Shown: positions 8,313 to 17,760 of the stretch, piece after piece | Numbering within the stretch: the first letter of the stretch is position 1 | How the letters are laid out: each line of letters opens with the position of its first letter | Source: Petrocella sp. FN5 | GTDB lineage: Bacteria; Bacillota; Clostridia; Lachnospirales; Vallitaleaceae | Length of the DNA: 64,000 bases | Assembly: GCF_029210395.1 (NCBI RefSeq) | Contig: NZ_JARGDP010000001.1 | Coordinates: forward strand, 1-64,000 | Reading direction: 5' to 3' | Translations under genes and position numbers: made by a program | The notes under the pieces: generated by a model | Databases searched by the model: none | Told to the model about the DNA's origin: nothing | What the model saw: the letters and a program-made list of their open reading frames with translations, nothing else

Positions 8313-9299
8313 TTAAATGGCTTCCCATTGGCCGGTTTTCCCGGATTCAAATAACTGGTCGATGATGCGCATGTTCATATAACTATCATTTAGGGAGATG
8401 GGTACAGCGGTATCTTCTCTTATAGATTTTGCAAAAGCGGAAAAAAGTGCATCATATTGATTGGTAGGATCAAAGGTCACGATACGCTCTCCGAGGCTAT
8501 TGATAACCTTTACTTGGCCTTTTACATCGTAGTGATCATTAAAGGGAACCAGTATTTCAATACTACCGCCTGTACCATAGATTTTGACTTCTTGCGCAGG
8601 ATGCATACCTGTACTTACAGTAAAAAGGGCTCTCGCTTTACCAAAATCCATTATGCCTGAGGTGAGTACATCCGTACCGAATAAATCGGAATAATGTAAC
8701 ATACCAAGAACTTTACTTGGCTCAGTGTTCATAATGAAGCGTGCTGTTGAAATGGCATAGCACCCAATATCCATTAGAGCACCACCACCATATGCTTTAT
8801 TGTTACGGATGTTATTTGGATCATCATTTTTATAGGTGAAGATGGTATGGATTGCGTTAATATCACCAATGCCTTTGACTTTTATAAGTTCTTGCACCAT
8901 TTGCCATTTGGGATGGAAACGGTACATAAATGCCTCCATAACTTTGACTTGTTGTTCTTTAGCAAGATCCATGATTTCTTTTGTTTGAAGGGCGTTCATG
9001 GTGAGGGGTTTTTCACAGATGACATGTTTGCCTGCAAGAATGGATTTTTTAACCCATTCTAAATGCAAGTGGTTGGGAAGGGGGATATAAACGGCTTCGA
9101 TTTCAGAGTCACTTAAAAGTGCCTCATAGCTACCATAAGCCTTTGGTATCTGCCAGCTGGCGGCAGCTTCTTTGGACTTCTCATGATTTCTTGATGCAAG
9201 TGCGATAATTTCTACGGTGTCGGAAGCGGTTAGCGGTAACATGATTCGGGTCAGCAAATGTCCTGATACGCCGATGACGCCAAGTTTAATTTTTCTCAT
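8313..9299 (-). CDS. Gfo/Idh/MocA family oxidoreductase
   Basis: The 328-residue protein opens with a Rossmann fold (KLGVIGVSGHLLTRIMLP), continues with the EKP motif in HVICEKPLTMNA (about residues 88-99) that holds the catalytic lysine, and ends with the GFO_IDH_MocA C-terminal alpha/beta domain containing GGGALMDIGCYAI. Such enzymes oxidise or reduce sugars and inositols with NAD(P). The substrate cannot be told from this context. The start is ATG 9299 after GGAG; an upstream ATG at 9311 has no ribosome site. Confidence 0.88.
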   Translation of the reverse strand: MRKIKLGVIGVSGHLLTRIMLPLTASDTVEIIALASRNHEKSKEAAASWQIPKAYGSYEALLSDSEIEAVYIPLPNHLHLEWVKKSILAGKHVICEKPLTMNALQTKEIMDLAKEQQVKVMEAFMYRFHPKWQMVQELIKVKGIGDINAIHTIFTYKNDDPNNIRNNKAYGGGALMDIGCYAISTARFIMNTEPSKVLGMLHYSDLFGTDVLTSGIMDFGKARALFTVSTGMHPAQEVKIYGTGGSIEILVPFNDHYDVKGQVKVINSLGERIVTFDPTNQYDALFSAFAKSIREDTAVPISLNDSYMNMRIIDQLFESGKTGQWEAI

Positions 9300-9412
9300 T
9301 TTTATCTCCATTCTTGGTTTTGTCTAGGTTGTGTTTTTATTCTAACATTCTTATGGGCAAGCATCAAATGAAATATGCGCTGGGCTCAAGGGTGGCTGTG
9401 CTCTTTTCTTGT

Positions 9413-10570
9413 TTATTTTTTTTCTAAGTAAATAAGGGTGATGAGAAGACCAAGGAGTCCAATGGCACCGGTTACAGCAAAGCCGGCTACGAGTCCATAA
9501 GTAAAAGCAATAAAACCTAGTAATACAGGACCAAAGACCATGCCGATACCATAAATAGCTTGGAACATACCCATGGCAGTGGCTCTTTTTTCCTGATCGA
9601 TATGTTCTATACCGAGCCCCATAAGGAGCGGGAAAACCAAGCTTCGCCCAATGCCTGAAAAGAACTGAGCCACATACAAAAGCCATAAATGACCAATCCA
9701 TGGCATCGAGATGCAAAGAAAGGCACTTATTATGAACCCAACACTAATGGTCCTTCGACGGCCAAAGCGTATCGGGAAATAAGAACCGGCAAGTCTGGAT
9801 ATAAAAATGGCAGGTATAATGGCGAGTGCTGTTAGTAGGCTCAGTTGCATATTTTTTGCACCTAGATTCTTAGCAAGTATAGGCACGAAGCCGAAGGCAG
9901 TTGCAAAAGTTATAAGTTGAGAGAGTATAGAAAGTAAAGATACAATTTGGAGTTGTCGATTTTTTGCGACATCCAAATAATCTTTAAAATTTGACTTTCT
10001 AATAACGACAGGTTTCTCATAAATGAATAGAGCAGAAAGAAGGCCAACGATGCCACCTATAGCTGCAAGTAAAAAAAGATACCTTGTACCGAAGGTATAA
10101 GACACCACTGCACCCATGGCCATAGCGGTCAATTGACCTACAGCGTTGTAAGAGTTCATTAGACCGATTGCTTTTGTAGCCTCATCTTTCTTATAATAAC
10201 TGGAGTAAGTGACTGTGAAAATGACCCATGTAGCGGCAGAAACTCCGGCGAGTGCTCTTGTGACAAGGAGAGACAGTTGTGATGGGAAAAAAAATGAAAC
10301 GAGTGCGCTAACGGAAGCAACAAAAAGACCTATAACAATAAAAACCTTACGCTTACCCAACATATCTGAAAAAATGCCAAGGGGAATCCTAAGCAGCAGC
10401 TGTGTTAAGCCATAAGAACCGGTTATAAAGCCAATCATTTTATAACTGGCACCTAAAGTGCTGGCATAGGTGGAAAGTTCAGCGATATAGGCATAAAGTG
10501 AAAACCAGAACATACTGGTTGCAAAGGTGAAGAAATAAATGGAATAGCGTTCATGACGAGAAGGGTTCAT
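9413..10570 (-). CDS. MFS transporter
   Basis: The 385-residue protein has 12 predicted membrane helices in two bundles of six. The loop between helices 2 and 3 carries the MFS motif A variant RIPLGIFSDMLGKRK. The central loop is short. The likely role is small-molecule efflux, but the substrate is unknown. ATG 10570 is seven bases after AAGGA; the alternative ATG 10600 has a poorer site. It is oriented away from the ion-pump subunit gene at 10829. Confidence 0.88.
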   Translation of the reverse strand: MNPSRHERYSIYFFTFATSMFWFSLYAYIAELSTYASTLGASYKMIGFITGSYGLTQLLLRIPLGIFSDMLGKRKVFIVIGLFVASVSALVSFFFPSQLSLLVTRALAGVSAATWVIFTVTYSSYYKKDEATKAIGLMNSYNAVGQLTAMAMGAVVSYTFGTRYLFLLAAIGGIVGLLSALFIYEKPVVIRKSNFKDYLDVAKNRQLQIVSLLSILSQLITFATAFGFVPILAKNLGAKNMQLSLLTALAIIPAIFISRLAGSYFPIRFGRRRTISVGFIISAFLCISMPWIGHLWLLYVAQFFSGIGRSLVFPLLMGLGIEHIDQEKRATAMGMFQAIYGIGMVFGPVLLGFIAFTYGLVAGFAVTGAIGLLGLLITLIYLEKK

Positions 10571-10828
10571 AGGATTTTCCTTACGAGGGGTCAGAGGCAT
10601 AGAGCCTTACTACAGGATGTTAGCAACTACCATTATAACAGGAAGTTGCTTTTAAGTATCCCCCCACTTTAACCATACTAATAACTATAAAATGAAAATT
10701 ACAAAACAACAATGTATTTATAAAAAACCTGACAAATTGCTAAGGTTTTTTATCTGAAAATGTGTTATATATAGAGTATAGAGTTTATTACAACATAAGA
10801 ATGTTGAAAATAATGAGTAGGTGAAAAG

Positions 10829-12424
10829 GTGTCCTTATTTTGGTTAGTGGTACTTCCCATTCTTACAGCGCTCATTGGCTATCTGAGCAATTATAAGAAA
10901 ATTCATCGCATGATCTGGGTTTCTCAAGTCAGTACGTTTATTATGGCCATTATATTTTTTGTTAAGGTTATCGGGGAAGGTACCATTACTGAAACACTAG
11001 GTAATTATTCGGGTGCTATCAGTATTAACCTGGTTGCCGATGCTATTAGTAGCCTTTTTGTGGTATTAACGACTTTTCTGTTCACGATCATGCTATTATT
11101 TAACTATCATAAGACGTATATGAATAAACTGTTTTTGTTTCTATTCTTAACGCTTCAAGGCCTGATTATAGCCATCTTTTTATCCAACGACCTCTTTGAT
11201 ATTTATACACTTGTAGAAGTAGCCACAGTAGTGGTTAGTATTCTGATTATGTTCAAAAAAGACAGTCAGTCCCTATATGACGGTATGGTTTATCTGTTAA
11301 CCAATCTGGTTGCCATGGCCTTCTTTCTATTTGGACTTGGGTACATTTATAAAATATTTGGCACCATGGATTTATCATTAATAAAGGCGGGCGTACCTTT
11401 TATAGAAAACAAAGATAGCTTAATATTACCTTATGTTTTTCTTATTACAGCCATAGGACTCAAATCCGCCATCATGCCTCTATTTAGTTGGTTACCAAGA
11501 GCACATGGTACACCATCGGCACCTTCTATCGTTTCGGCGGTGTTGTCAGGACTATATGTTAAAGGTGGTGTTTATCTTTTTATACGTTTTCAAGATACTT
11601 TTAAGGCAGGACTGGATACAACAAGTCTTTTTCTCTTAATTGGCTTTATGACAGCGGTTTTTGGTTTTATTTTTGCCTTATCTCAAACGGATATTAAGCT
11701 TATACTTGCATACCATACAGTCAGTCAAATTGGCCTGATTATATTTGGTCTTTCTATGAATTCAGTATATAGTTATTATGGATCTATTTACCATATCATG
11801 AATCATGCTGTTTTTAAGGCGACGCTCTTCCTAACAGCAGGTATGATTATTGAAGAATATGAGACCAGAGACATTAGAAAAATTAAAGGCGTTTTCAAAC
11901 GAATGCCATATGTGGCTATTATAATGAGTGTGGCCATACTCAGTATTACCGGTGCACCTTTATTTAACGGTAGTGTATCCAAATACCTCATAGAAAAAGG
12001 TATAGGCTATCAAACCTATCTTGAGTATGGGTTATTATTTATTAATCTAGGGACCATCGTGTCTTTTGTTAAGTACGCAACCATGCTATTTGGCCCTCAT
12101 AAGAAGAGATATCAAGTCCGTCTCAATCAAAAAATAGCATTAGGTATCCTAGCAACGGTTTGTTTCGTAACAGGCGTTTTTGGACAACGCATCACCAGTA
12201 TACTTTTCAATCTGGAAGTCATCATAGATTTTAAAAGCTATATGTTAAAAAGTACACTATATTTATTTAGCTTGGTACTAGGTTACCTATTCTATAAACA
12301 TCTATATCCGAGGATTGGATTTTTTAGAACCATGCGTGAAATTGAACTAAGTTTTAACGAGATTATCTTCTCCATTGTATTCTTTTTCGGCAGTATGCTT
12401 AGTTTTCTAATGGTGGCCTATTAA
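10829..12424 (+). CDS. Stand-alone Mrp/Nuo-type proton-conducting membrane subunit (MrpD/NuoM-like)
   Basis: The 531-residue protein has about 14 membrane helices and the proton-conducting transporter core found in MrpD, NuoL/M/N and Hyf subunits. The motif GLKSAIMPLFSWLPRAHGTPSA holds the conserved lysine and the following histidine used in ion translocation; a second channel lysine may be in SQTDIKLILAYHTVSQIG. Start GTG 10829 follows AGGTG by five bases. No other Mrp or Nuo subunit is next to it, which is unusual because these proteins normally work in multi-subunit complexes. It could serve a distant complex or act alone. Confidence 0.8.
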   Translation: MSLFWLVVLPILTALIGYLSNYKKIHRMIWVSQVSTFIMAIIFFVKVIGEGTITETLGNYSGAISINLVADAISSLFVVLTTFLFTIMLLFNYHKTYMNKLFLFLFLTLQGLIIAIFLSNDLFDIYTLVEVATVVVSILIMFKKDSQSLYDGMVYLLTNLVAMAFFLFGLGYIYKIFGTMDLSLIKAGVPFIENKDSLILPYVFLITAIGLKSAIMPLFSWLPRAHGTPSAPSIVSAVLSGLYVKGGVYLFIRFQDTFKAGLDTTSLFLLIGFMTAVFGFIFALSQTDIKLILAYHTVSQIGLIIFGLSMNSVYSYYGSIYHIMNHAVFKATLFLTAGMIIEEYETRDIRKIKGVFKRMPYVAIIMSVAILSITGAPLFNGSVSKYLIEKGIGYQTYLEYGLLFINLGTIVSFVKYATMLFGPHKKRYQVRLNQKIALGILATVCFVTGVFGQRITSILFNLEVIIDFKSYMLKSTLYLFSLVLGYLFYKHLYPRIGFFRTMREIELSFNEIIFSIVFFFGSMLSFLMVAY

Positions 12425-12488
12425 AGCAAGGCAAATGGATGAAAATACCTTAAAGTAGAATTAATCAGTAGGAAAAAGGAGGAATATC

Positions 12489-12920
12489 ATGAATAAAAAT
12501 ATTGAAGCTATTTTGAATGAAAATAATCTTTGTGTTTTATGTACTGAATACGGAGGTAATCCTTATTGTTCATTAATGACATTTACGCTGGGTAAAGACA
12601 ATAAAATATTGTACATGGTCGCTATAGATGATTCGAAGAAATATAGAAATATAGCCTTAAATCCAAGTGTAAGTATATTGATGGATAACAGACAGCGTTT
12701 AGGCAAGGCATCCAAAAATGAAATAATATCAGTAACATTTGAAGGTAGTTATGAGGCAGTGGATAAAGAAAAGGCTGAAGAGGGAAAAGCATTATTACTT
12801 AAAAAACATCCAGATTTGCATGAAATTATTCAAGATCCCAAATGTAGACTGCTTAGTATTCGGCTAAAAGCTTATAAGCTTTTAATGGGACCAACTAAAA
12901 GTGAAGAGGGTCGCATATAA
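12489..12920 (+). CDS. Pyridoxamine 5'-phosphate oxidase-family flavin-binding protein
   Basis: The 143-residue product is a split-barrel FMN-binding domain. It opens with a helix (NIEAILNENNLCVLCTEYGG) followed by beta strands, with TFTLGKDNKILYMVAIDDSKKYRNIALNPSVSILMDNR matching the flavin-phosphate region of the family, and a long C-terminal helix. Many such proteins are general flavin reductases or haem-degrading enzymes rather than real PNP oxidases, and the substrate is unknown. The ATG follows AAAGGAGG. It stands alone between the ion-pump subunit and the ABC transporter. Confidence 0.8.
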   Translation: MNKNIEAILNENNLCVLCTEYGGNPYCSLMTFTLGKDNKILYMVAIDDSKKYRNIALNPSVSILMDNRQRLGKASKNEIISVTFEGSYEAVDKEKAEEGKALLLKKHPDLHEIIQDPKCRLLSIRLKAYKLLMGPTKSEEGRI

Positions 12921-12967
12921 CATCAAGATTTTGAAAGAGGTTATTCCAATTAAATAAGCCATGCTAA

Positions 12968-13002
12968 TCGTTAAAAATTTAACGCGTTAAGTTGTTAAAG
13001 GT
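12968..13002. promoter_or_regulatory. Operator-like palindrome cluster before the ABC transporter
   Basis: CGTTAAAAATTTAACG is a dyad with seven-base arms. It is followed at once by GCGTTAAGTTGTTAAAGG, with two further GTTAA half-sites. A repressor or activator site for the amino acid transporter is plausible, but its protein is unknown. Confidence 0.4.
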
Positions 13003-13089
13003 TAGGACTTTTATCCTTTTGGTATATTTACTTCATTGTGCTAGTGTGGTAACATAGTGGGGCAGAAAAAATAAAAGGAGAAAATGATA

Positions 13090-13893
13090 ATGAAAAAAAC
13101 GATTTTTACTTTAATGATATTGGCAATGGTATTAACATTAGGTGCATGTGGTAAGGCAACACCTACTGAGGATATTTATGAACAAGAGACAACAACAAAA
13201 GACACATTGGTTGTCGGGTTTGACCAAGATTTTCCACCTATGGGATTTGTTGGCGATGATGGTGAGTTTACCGGCTTTGACCTTGATCTTGCAGCGATTG
13301 TTGCTGAGCGACTAGGCAAAGAACTTGTCTTACAACCAATTGCTTGGGATTCAAAAGATATGGAGTTAGAATCAAAAAATATTGATTGTGTATGGAATGG
13401 TTTTACGATTAACGGTAGAGAAGAGACGTATACATGGACAGATGCGTATATGGCTAATAACCAGGTGTTTGTTGTAACAGAGGGTTCAGGTATAGAGACT
13501 TTCGCAGATCTGGCGGATAAGGCTGTTGTGGTACAAGCAGATTCAAGTGCAGAAGCGGCACTTGGTGAAGTCGAGGATTTAGTTGCAACTTTTGGTGATT
13601 ATCTAAAGGCACCGGATTATAACATGGCATTAATGGACCTTGAATCCGGTGCAGTGGATGCTGTTGTCATGGACGAAATTGTTGCTAGATACCAGATTGA
13701 AAAAAGAGGCAGTGCATTTGTTGTGCTTGAAGAAGCCCTTGCAGCAGAATCATATGGTGTTGGATTCTTACTTGGAAATGATAGCCTTAGAGATCAAGTT
13801 CAAGAAACCCTTGAAGCTATGGCGACAGATGGAACCCTTGAAACCGTTTCTATGAAGTGGTTTGGCGAAGACGTTACAACAATAGGTAAATAG
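13090..13893 (+). CDS. Amino acid ABC transporter, substrate-binding lipoprotein
   Basis: The 267-residue product has a lipoprotein signal with lipobox LGAC (Cys at residue 20), then a bacterial SBP_bac_3 domain starting LVVGFDQDFPPMGFVGDDGE. FTGFDLDLAAIVAERLG and WNGFTINGREE are typical of binding proteins for polar amino acids. It catches the ligand outside the membrane for the permease and ATPase encoded next. ATG 13090 is nine bases after GGAG; ATG 13084 is too close. The charged binding pocket suggests a polar or acidic amino acid such as cystine or glutamine, but the exact ligand is unknown. Confidence 0.92.
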   Translation: MKKTIFTLMILAMVLTLGACGKATPTEDIYEQETTTKDTLVVGFDQDFPPMGFVGDDGEFTGFDLDLAAIVAERLGKELVLQPIAWDSKDMELESKNIDCVWNGFTINGREETYTWTDAYMANNQVFVVTEGSGIETFADLADKAVVVQADSSAEAALGEVEDLVATFGDYLKAPDYNMALMDLESGAVDAVVMDEIVARYQIEKRGSAFVVLEEALAAESYGVGFLLGNDSLRDQVQETLEAMATDGTLETVSMKWFGEDVTTIGK

Positions 13894-13926
13894 AAACTAT
13901 GTATTGTATGTAAAAGCACAACTATA

Positions 13927-13944
13927 TAGTTTGACACTTTAATC
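13927..13944 (+). repeat. Dispersed imperfect palindrome, copy before the permease gene
   Basis: TAGTTTGACACTTTAATC, preceded by ACAACTATA, matches the copy at 21401 closely, including its flank. Its TTGACA is 17 bases from ATAAAG, so it may double as a weak promoter. Confidence 0.45.
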
Positions 13945-13980
13945 ATATTAAAGATAAAGTGATCTAATTAGGAGGATGTT

Positions 13981-14631
13981 TTGGATTTATTGACCCTGTT
14001 ATCAAATTTAAGTGACGGTATGATTGTCTCGATACAAATATTTGCTTTGACCTTGGTGCTCTCACTTCCTTTAGGGTTGATTGTGGCACTCGGTAGAATG
14101 TCCAAAAATCCCATATTGAGAAATTTTGTTAAGGTATATATATCATTTATGCGTGGAACACCTTTGATGCTTCAATTGATGGTTGTCTATTTTGGTCCTT
14201 ATTATATATTAGGTCTAAGTATGCCAAGAGGTTACAGGTTTTATGCAGTTATCATTGGCTTTGCATTAAACTATGCTGCCTACTTTGCTGAAATCTATAG
14301 AGGTGGTATAGAATCTATGTCCGTCGGTCAATATGAGGCAGCAAAGATTCTTGGTTATTCCAAAATGCAGACTTTCTTTAGAATCATCATGCCACAAGTC
14401 ATACGACGTATTATCCCCTCTATTACCAATGAGGTAATAACGTTGGTAAAAGATACTTCTCTAGCTTATGTTATATCGGTTACAGAAATGTTTACTGTGG
14501 CTAGAGCAGTGGCTTCAGCTCAAGCCAATATGATGCCTTATGTGGCAGCCGGTGTCTTCTACTATGTCTTTAACTTTGTGGTTGCAACGGTAATGGAAAA
14601 AATTGAAAATAAATTAAGTTATTACAGATAG
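13981..14631 (+). CDS. Amino acid ABC transporter permease
   Basis: The 216-residue inner-membrane protein has five predicted helices and the HisM/GlnP type of transport domain. The EAA loop, [21 protein letters not shown] at about residues 120-140, contacts the ATPase. [16 protein letters not shown] is also family-typical. The start is TTG 13981 behind TAGGAGG, an uncommon but well-supported choice. It is followed 11 bases later by the ATPase gene, so the two are surely translated from one message, probably together with the binding protein 87 bases upstream. Confidence 0.93.
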   Translation: MDLLTLLSNLSDGMIVSIQIFALTLVLSLPLGLIVALGRMSKNPILRNFVKVYISFMRGTPLMLQLMVVYFGPYYILGLSMPRGYRFYAVIIGFALNYAAYFAEIYRGGIESMSVGQYEAAKILGYSKMQTFFRIIMPQVIRRIIPSITNEVITLVKDTSLAYVISVTEMFTVARAVASAQANMMPYVAAGVFYYVFNFVVATVMEKIENKLSYYR

Positions 14632-14642
14632 GAGGTCATCAT

Positions 14643-15401
14643 ATGAGTTTACTTGAAATAAGACAGCTAAAAAAAAGCTTTGGTGACCTTCAAGTCATTA
14701 AGAACATATCCCTAAAAGTTCAGCAGGGAGAAGTGGTTGCAATTATCGGTCCATCCGGTTCCGGGAAGTCAACTTTACTGAGATGCGCGACCATGCTAGA
14801 GTCCATTGATGCCGGTGACATTCTTTATCTGGGAGAATCGGCCTTTAAGACAGATCAGGAGGGTAAACCTCATAAGGTTACAGGGGCAGAGCTGAAAAAG
14901 ATTCGTAGTTATTTTGGTCTTGTTTTTCAAGACTTCAATCTATTTCCTCATTTTTCAGTGATGAAGAATGTGACAGATGCTTTGATTCATACTCAGAATA
15001 AAAGTAAAGAAGAGGCATATGATATAGGTCGGAAGCTGCTTACAAAAATGGGTTTGTCGGAAAAAGAAAATGCATTTCCTTTTCAGCTCTCTGGCGGTCA
15101 ACAACAAAGGGTGTCAATAGCAAGGGCTTTAGCTCTGAATCCAAAGGTCCTCTTTTTTGATGAGCCAACGTCTGCCTTAGATCCTGAGCTGACCAGTGAG
15201 GTGCTTAAGGTCATTAAATCATTGGCAAAAGAGCATATGACCATGGTGATTGTGACCCATGAGATGAATTTTGCAAAAGAAGTAGCCAATCATGTTATTT
15301 TTATGGATGAAGGCATTATAGCTGAAGAGGGTACACCGGAGGAAGTTTTTGGTAACCCTAAGAGTGATAGGACAAAGGCTTTTATTAAAGGGTATCATTA
15401 G
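14643..15401 (+). CDS. Amino acid ABC transporter ATPase
   Basis: The 252-residue protein powers the amino acid importer. Walker A is GPSGSGKST (about residues 36-44), the Q-loop is [10 protein letters not shown], the signature is LSGGQQQR and Walker B is [12 protein letters not shown], followed by the switch histidine in [13 protein letters not shown]. This is the GlnQ/HisP subgroup. A short insertion (about residues 68-85) after the first beta region is a variant seen in some members. AGGAGGT precedes the start. The operon ends at the terminator near 15440. Confidence 0.95.
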   Translation: MSLLEIRQLKKSFGDLQVIKNISLKVQQGEVVAIIGPSGSGKSTLLRCATMLESIDAGDILYLGESAFKTDQEGKPHKVTGAELKKIRSYFGLVFQDFNLFPHFSVMKNVTDALIHTQNKSKEEAYDIGRKLLTKMGLSEKENAFPFQLSGGQQQRVSIARALALNPKVLFFDEPTSALDPELTSEVLKVIKSLAKEHMTMVIVTHEMNFAKEVANHVIFMDEGIIAEEGTPEEVFGNPKSDRTKAFIKGYH

Positions 15402-15421
15402 GTTAATAAAAATATATCAAC

Positions 15422-15459
15422 GAGGCCTCTGAGTGGATAAAAGCTTAGAGGCCTTTTTT
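15422..15459 (+). terminator. Terminator after the amino acid ABC operon
   Basis: GAGGCCTCT and AGAGGCC form the stem around a 16-base loop and run into T7. Confidence 0.85.
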
Positions 15460-15554
15460 TGAGTGGGATTTCAGGAGAATACTACGTTGAATATATGATA
15501 TAATCAGATTGGTAAACCAATAATTAAGTAAAAGATGGTCACAAGGAGGTAGCG

Positions 15555-16172
15555 ATGAAAGTATTGATGATTAATGGAAGTCCTCATAAGGAGGGATGCA
15601 CTTATACCGCTTTGAAAGAGGTGGAAAAAGAACTGATTGGCGCAAACATCGAAGTGGAGATGGTCCACTTGGGGCAGTCACCGATTCGAGGGTGTACAGG
15701 TTGTGGCAAATGTGCCAATAACCGCTGTATATTTGATGATGATATCGTCAATCGAATTATTGAGAAATCTGAAGTCGCAGATGCCTATATTTTTGGCTCA
15801 CCGGTTCATTATGCAGGAGCATCTGGAGCTATAACTTCTTTTCTTGACCGATTTTTTTATGCGGCTAAGCATCATGCTTATAAGCCAGGAGCGGCCATTG
15901 TCAGTTGTAGAAGAGGTGGATCCACAGCAGCTCTAGATCAGTTAAATAAATATTTTGCTATTAGTAATATGCCAATGGTACCCTCACAATATTGGAACAT
16001 GGTCCATGGCAATACGCCGGATCAAGTCAAGCAAGACCTTGAAGGGATGCAGATTATGAGAACCCTTGGGAAGAACATGGTATGGTTACTTAAGTGTTTA
16101 GAGGCTGGGAAAACGGCTGGGATAGGCCAACCGGAACGGGAGAAACGCATCGCTACGAATTTTATTCGTTAA
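15555..16172 (+). CDS. Flavodoxin-family NAD(P)H-dependent oxidoreductase
   Basis: The 205-residue protein has a flavodoxin-like fold whose FMN phosphate loop is NGSPHKEGCTYTAL (about residues 7-20). A four-cysteine stretch, GCTGCGKCANNRC, at about residues 49-61 is seen in iron-sulfur flavoprotein relatives of clostridia, so an Fe-S cluster in addition to FMN is possible. GSPVHYAGASGAITSFLDRFF is the usual flavin-contact loop. Its physiological acceptor is unknown. The ATG follows CAAGGAGG. It converges on the MATE gene with only eight bases between them and no visible terminator. Confidence 0.85.
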   Translation: MKVLMINGSPHKEGCTYTALKEVEKELIGANIEVEMVHLGQSPIRGCTGCGKCANNRCIFDDDIVNRIIEKSEVADAYIFGSPVHYAGASGAITSFLDRFFYAAKHHAYKPGAAIVSCRRGGSTAALDQLNKYFAISNMPMVPSQYWNMVHGNTPDQVKQDLEGMQIMRTLGKNMVWLLKCLEAGKTAGIGQPEREKRIATNFIR

Positions 16173-16180
16173 AGAAGGCA

Positions 16181-17509
16181 CTATACCAAAGCTTTTGTGA
16201 CCCATTTTTTGTTGTGCCATCTTAAAAAATTCAAGATGCCACGTACCCATTCGTCCAATAACAAGGCAAGCCATACGCCAGGAAGCCCCCAATCAAAGAT
16301 GACGACAAAAACATAAGCACCGGCAGCGGCAATGCCCCACATAAAAACGAGACCGATGGCAACGGAGAAAACAACATCACCAGCACCGCGAAGACCACTG
16401 ATAAAAACGATGTTAAAAATGCGTCCAAGCTCTAAAAAGGCATCGATTGAAAGAATAATCATACCCCATTTTATAATACTAGGGTTGTCTGAAAAAATGC
16501 CCATGAGATGGCCACCAAAAAAATAAAAGATAACACCGATGCCACACATAACATAAAAAGCAATCCTAAAATTCTTAATACAGACATGATAAGCCTCATC
16601 TATAAGTCCTTCACCAATAAGGCGACCGATAATGATTTGATTGGCCTGGCTAATAGCAATAGTAACGATTAAGGCAAAGGTGACGATGCTGCCAACATAA
16701 GTACGTACGATAGACATTTCTTCGCCGAGATAGACCAGTACAATACCTGTAATCACAATCTGGCTGACATTATAAGAGAGGTTTTCAAGGGCAGCAGGAA
16801 AACCTAGCTTTAACAACAGCCTTAATATGTGTTTGGGGAAGTTCTTAATATAGGTTATGGCAGAGAGTGGTACAATGTGCTTAAACACAAAAATTGTTGA
16901 TAAAACAACCGCAATCAGTCGACTGATTGAAGTAGCAATAGCAACACCGGCTGCACCAAGAGCCGGCAAACCAAAAGCACCAAAAAGCAAGGCGTAGTCA
17001 CCGACGATATTAATAATGTTCATCGTTGCAGTTATATAAAGTGTTTGTTTGCTGTAGCCGTAACTACGCATCGTAACTGTAGAAATATTTAAGAAAGCTT
17101 GAAGAAACATAAAGATACCTACGATACGGATATAATCATTGGCATAACCCATAAGACCTGGTGTGATACCGATAAGAATTAATAGGTCCGGACCGAAGAA
17201 GAAAAGACCGATAGAACAAAGCCCACCTATGATGGTTAGTACAACATAAGCGACTATGATGGTCATATGACAATCAACCCATTTTTTTGCGCCGATAAAC
17301 TGAGCAATTAATATGGCAGCACCAACGCTAATAATTGTAAATATAATATTAGTGAAATTAATTAACTGATTAGCGATACCCACTGCTCCGGCTGCTTGAT
17401 CAGATATACGGCTTAACATCAAGGTATCAATAACGCCAAGGGTCATAAAGAGTATGACCTCGAAGAATATGGGGATAGCTAAGCTCATTAAGGTTACTTT
17501 TTTTACCAT
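16181..17509 (-). CDS. MATE-family efflux transporter
   Basis: The 442-residue protein has about 12 membrane helices in two homologous bundles, as in NorM/DinF-type exporters that use Na+ or H+ gradients to expel cationic drugs or metabolites. The N-terminal LMSLAIPIFFEVILFMTLGVIDTLMLSRIS pattern (a family hallmark) and the repeated GLPALGAAGVAIATSISRL segment in the middle support this. The substrate is unknown. The start is preceded by AGGAGTACATC. It is transcribed alone. Confidence 0.9.
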   Translation of the reverse strand: MVKKVTLMSLAIPIFFEVILFMTLGVIDTLMLSRISDQAAGAVGIANQLINFTNIIFTIISVGAAILIAQFIGAKKWVDCHMTIIVAYVVLTIIGGLCSIGLFFFGPDLLILIGITPGLMGYANDYIRIVGIFMFLQAFLNISTVTMRSYGYSKQTLYITATMNIINIVGDYALLFGAFGLPALGAAGVAIATSISRLIAVVLSTIFVFKHIVPLSAITYIKNFPKHILRLLLKLGFPAALENLSYNVSQIVITGIVLVYLGEEMSIVRTYVGSIVTFALIVTIAISQANQIIIGRLIGEGLIDEAYHVCIKNFRIAFYVMCGIGVIFYFFGGHLMGIFSDNPSIIKWGMIILSIDAFLELGRIFNIVFISGLRGAGDVVFSVAIGLVFMWGIAAAGAYVFVVIFDWGLPGVWLALLLDEWVRGILNFLRWHNKKWVTKALV

Positions 17510-17670
17510 GATGTACTCCTATGGATCTTCATTTATGGTTATAGTGCTTGTTTGGATGTCGAATCTTTTGTAACTTGAATTATACTTGATTATCTATATA
17601 TGTCAACAAAACAAAACAACCGAAACAAAAGTGTGAAGTAGGTTATAATTTAGAAAATGAATAGAGTTAT

Positions 17671-17729
17671 GCCTACTTATAAAGAGCATCCAAATGTTTT
17701 TAACAATCGGATGCTCTTTATAAGTAGGC
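17671..17729. repeat. Perfect 21-bp inverted repeat (long hairpin)
   Basis: Arms at 17671-17691 and 17709-17729 are exact inverted repeats, starting GCCTACTTATAAAG, around a 17-base loop. There is no clear T-run on either side, so it is longer and cleaner than the other terminators here but not a textbook one. It lies downstream of the alarmone synthetase gene, so it may end that transcript or stabilise its 3' end. Confidence 0.7.
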
Positions 17730-17760
17730 TCTTTAAGATAAGTTCTAAGTCTATTATAGG

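Noticed and set aside
9351-9716. Reverse-strand ORF of 121 residues at the 3' end of the MFS gene
   Set aside because: It overlaps the MFS reading frame in another frame, has many Cys, His, Arg and Trp codons typical of a shadow, and has no ribosome site.
13893-13981. Full transcription break between the binding protein and permease genes
   Set aside because: No terminator is present; the palindrome copy there may add a promoter, but the three genes still read as one transport unit.
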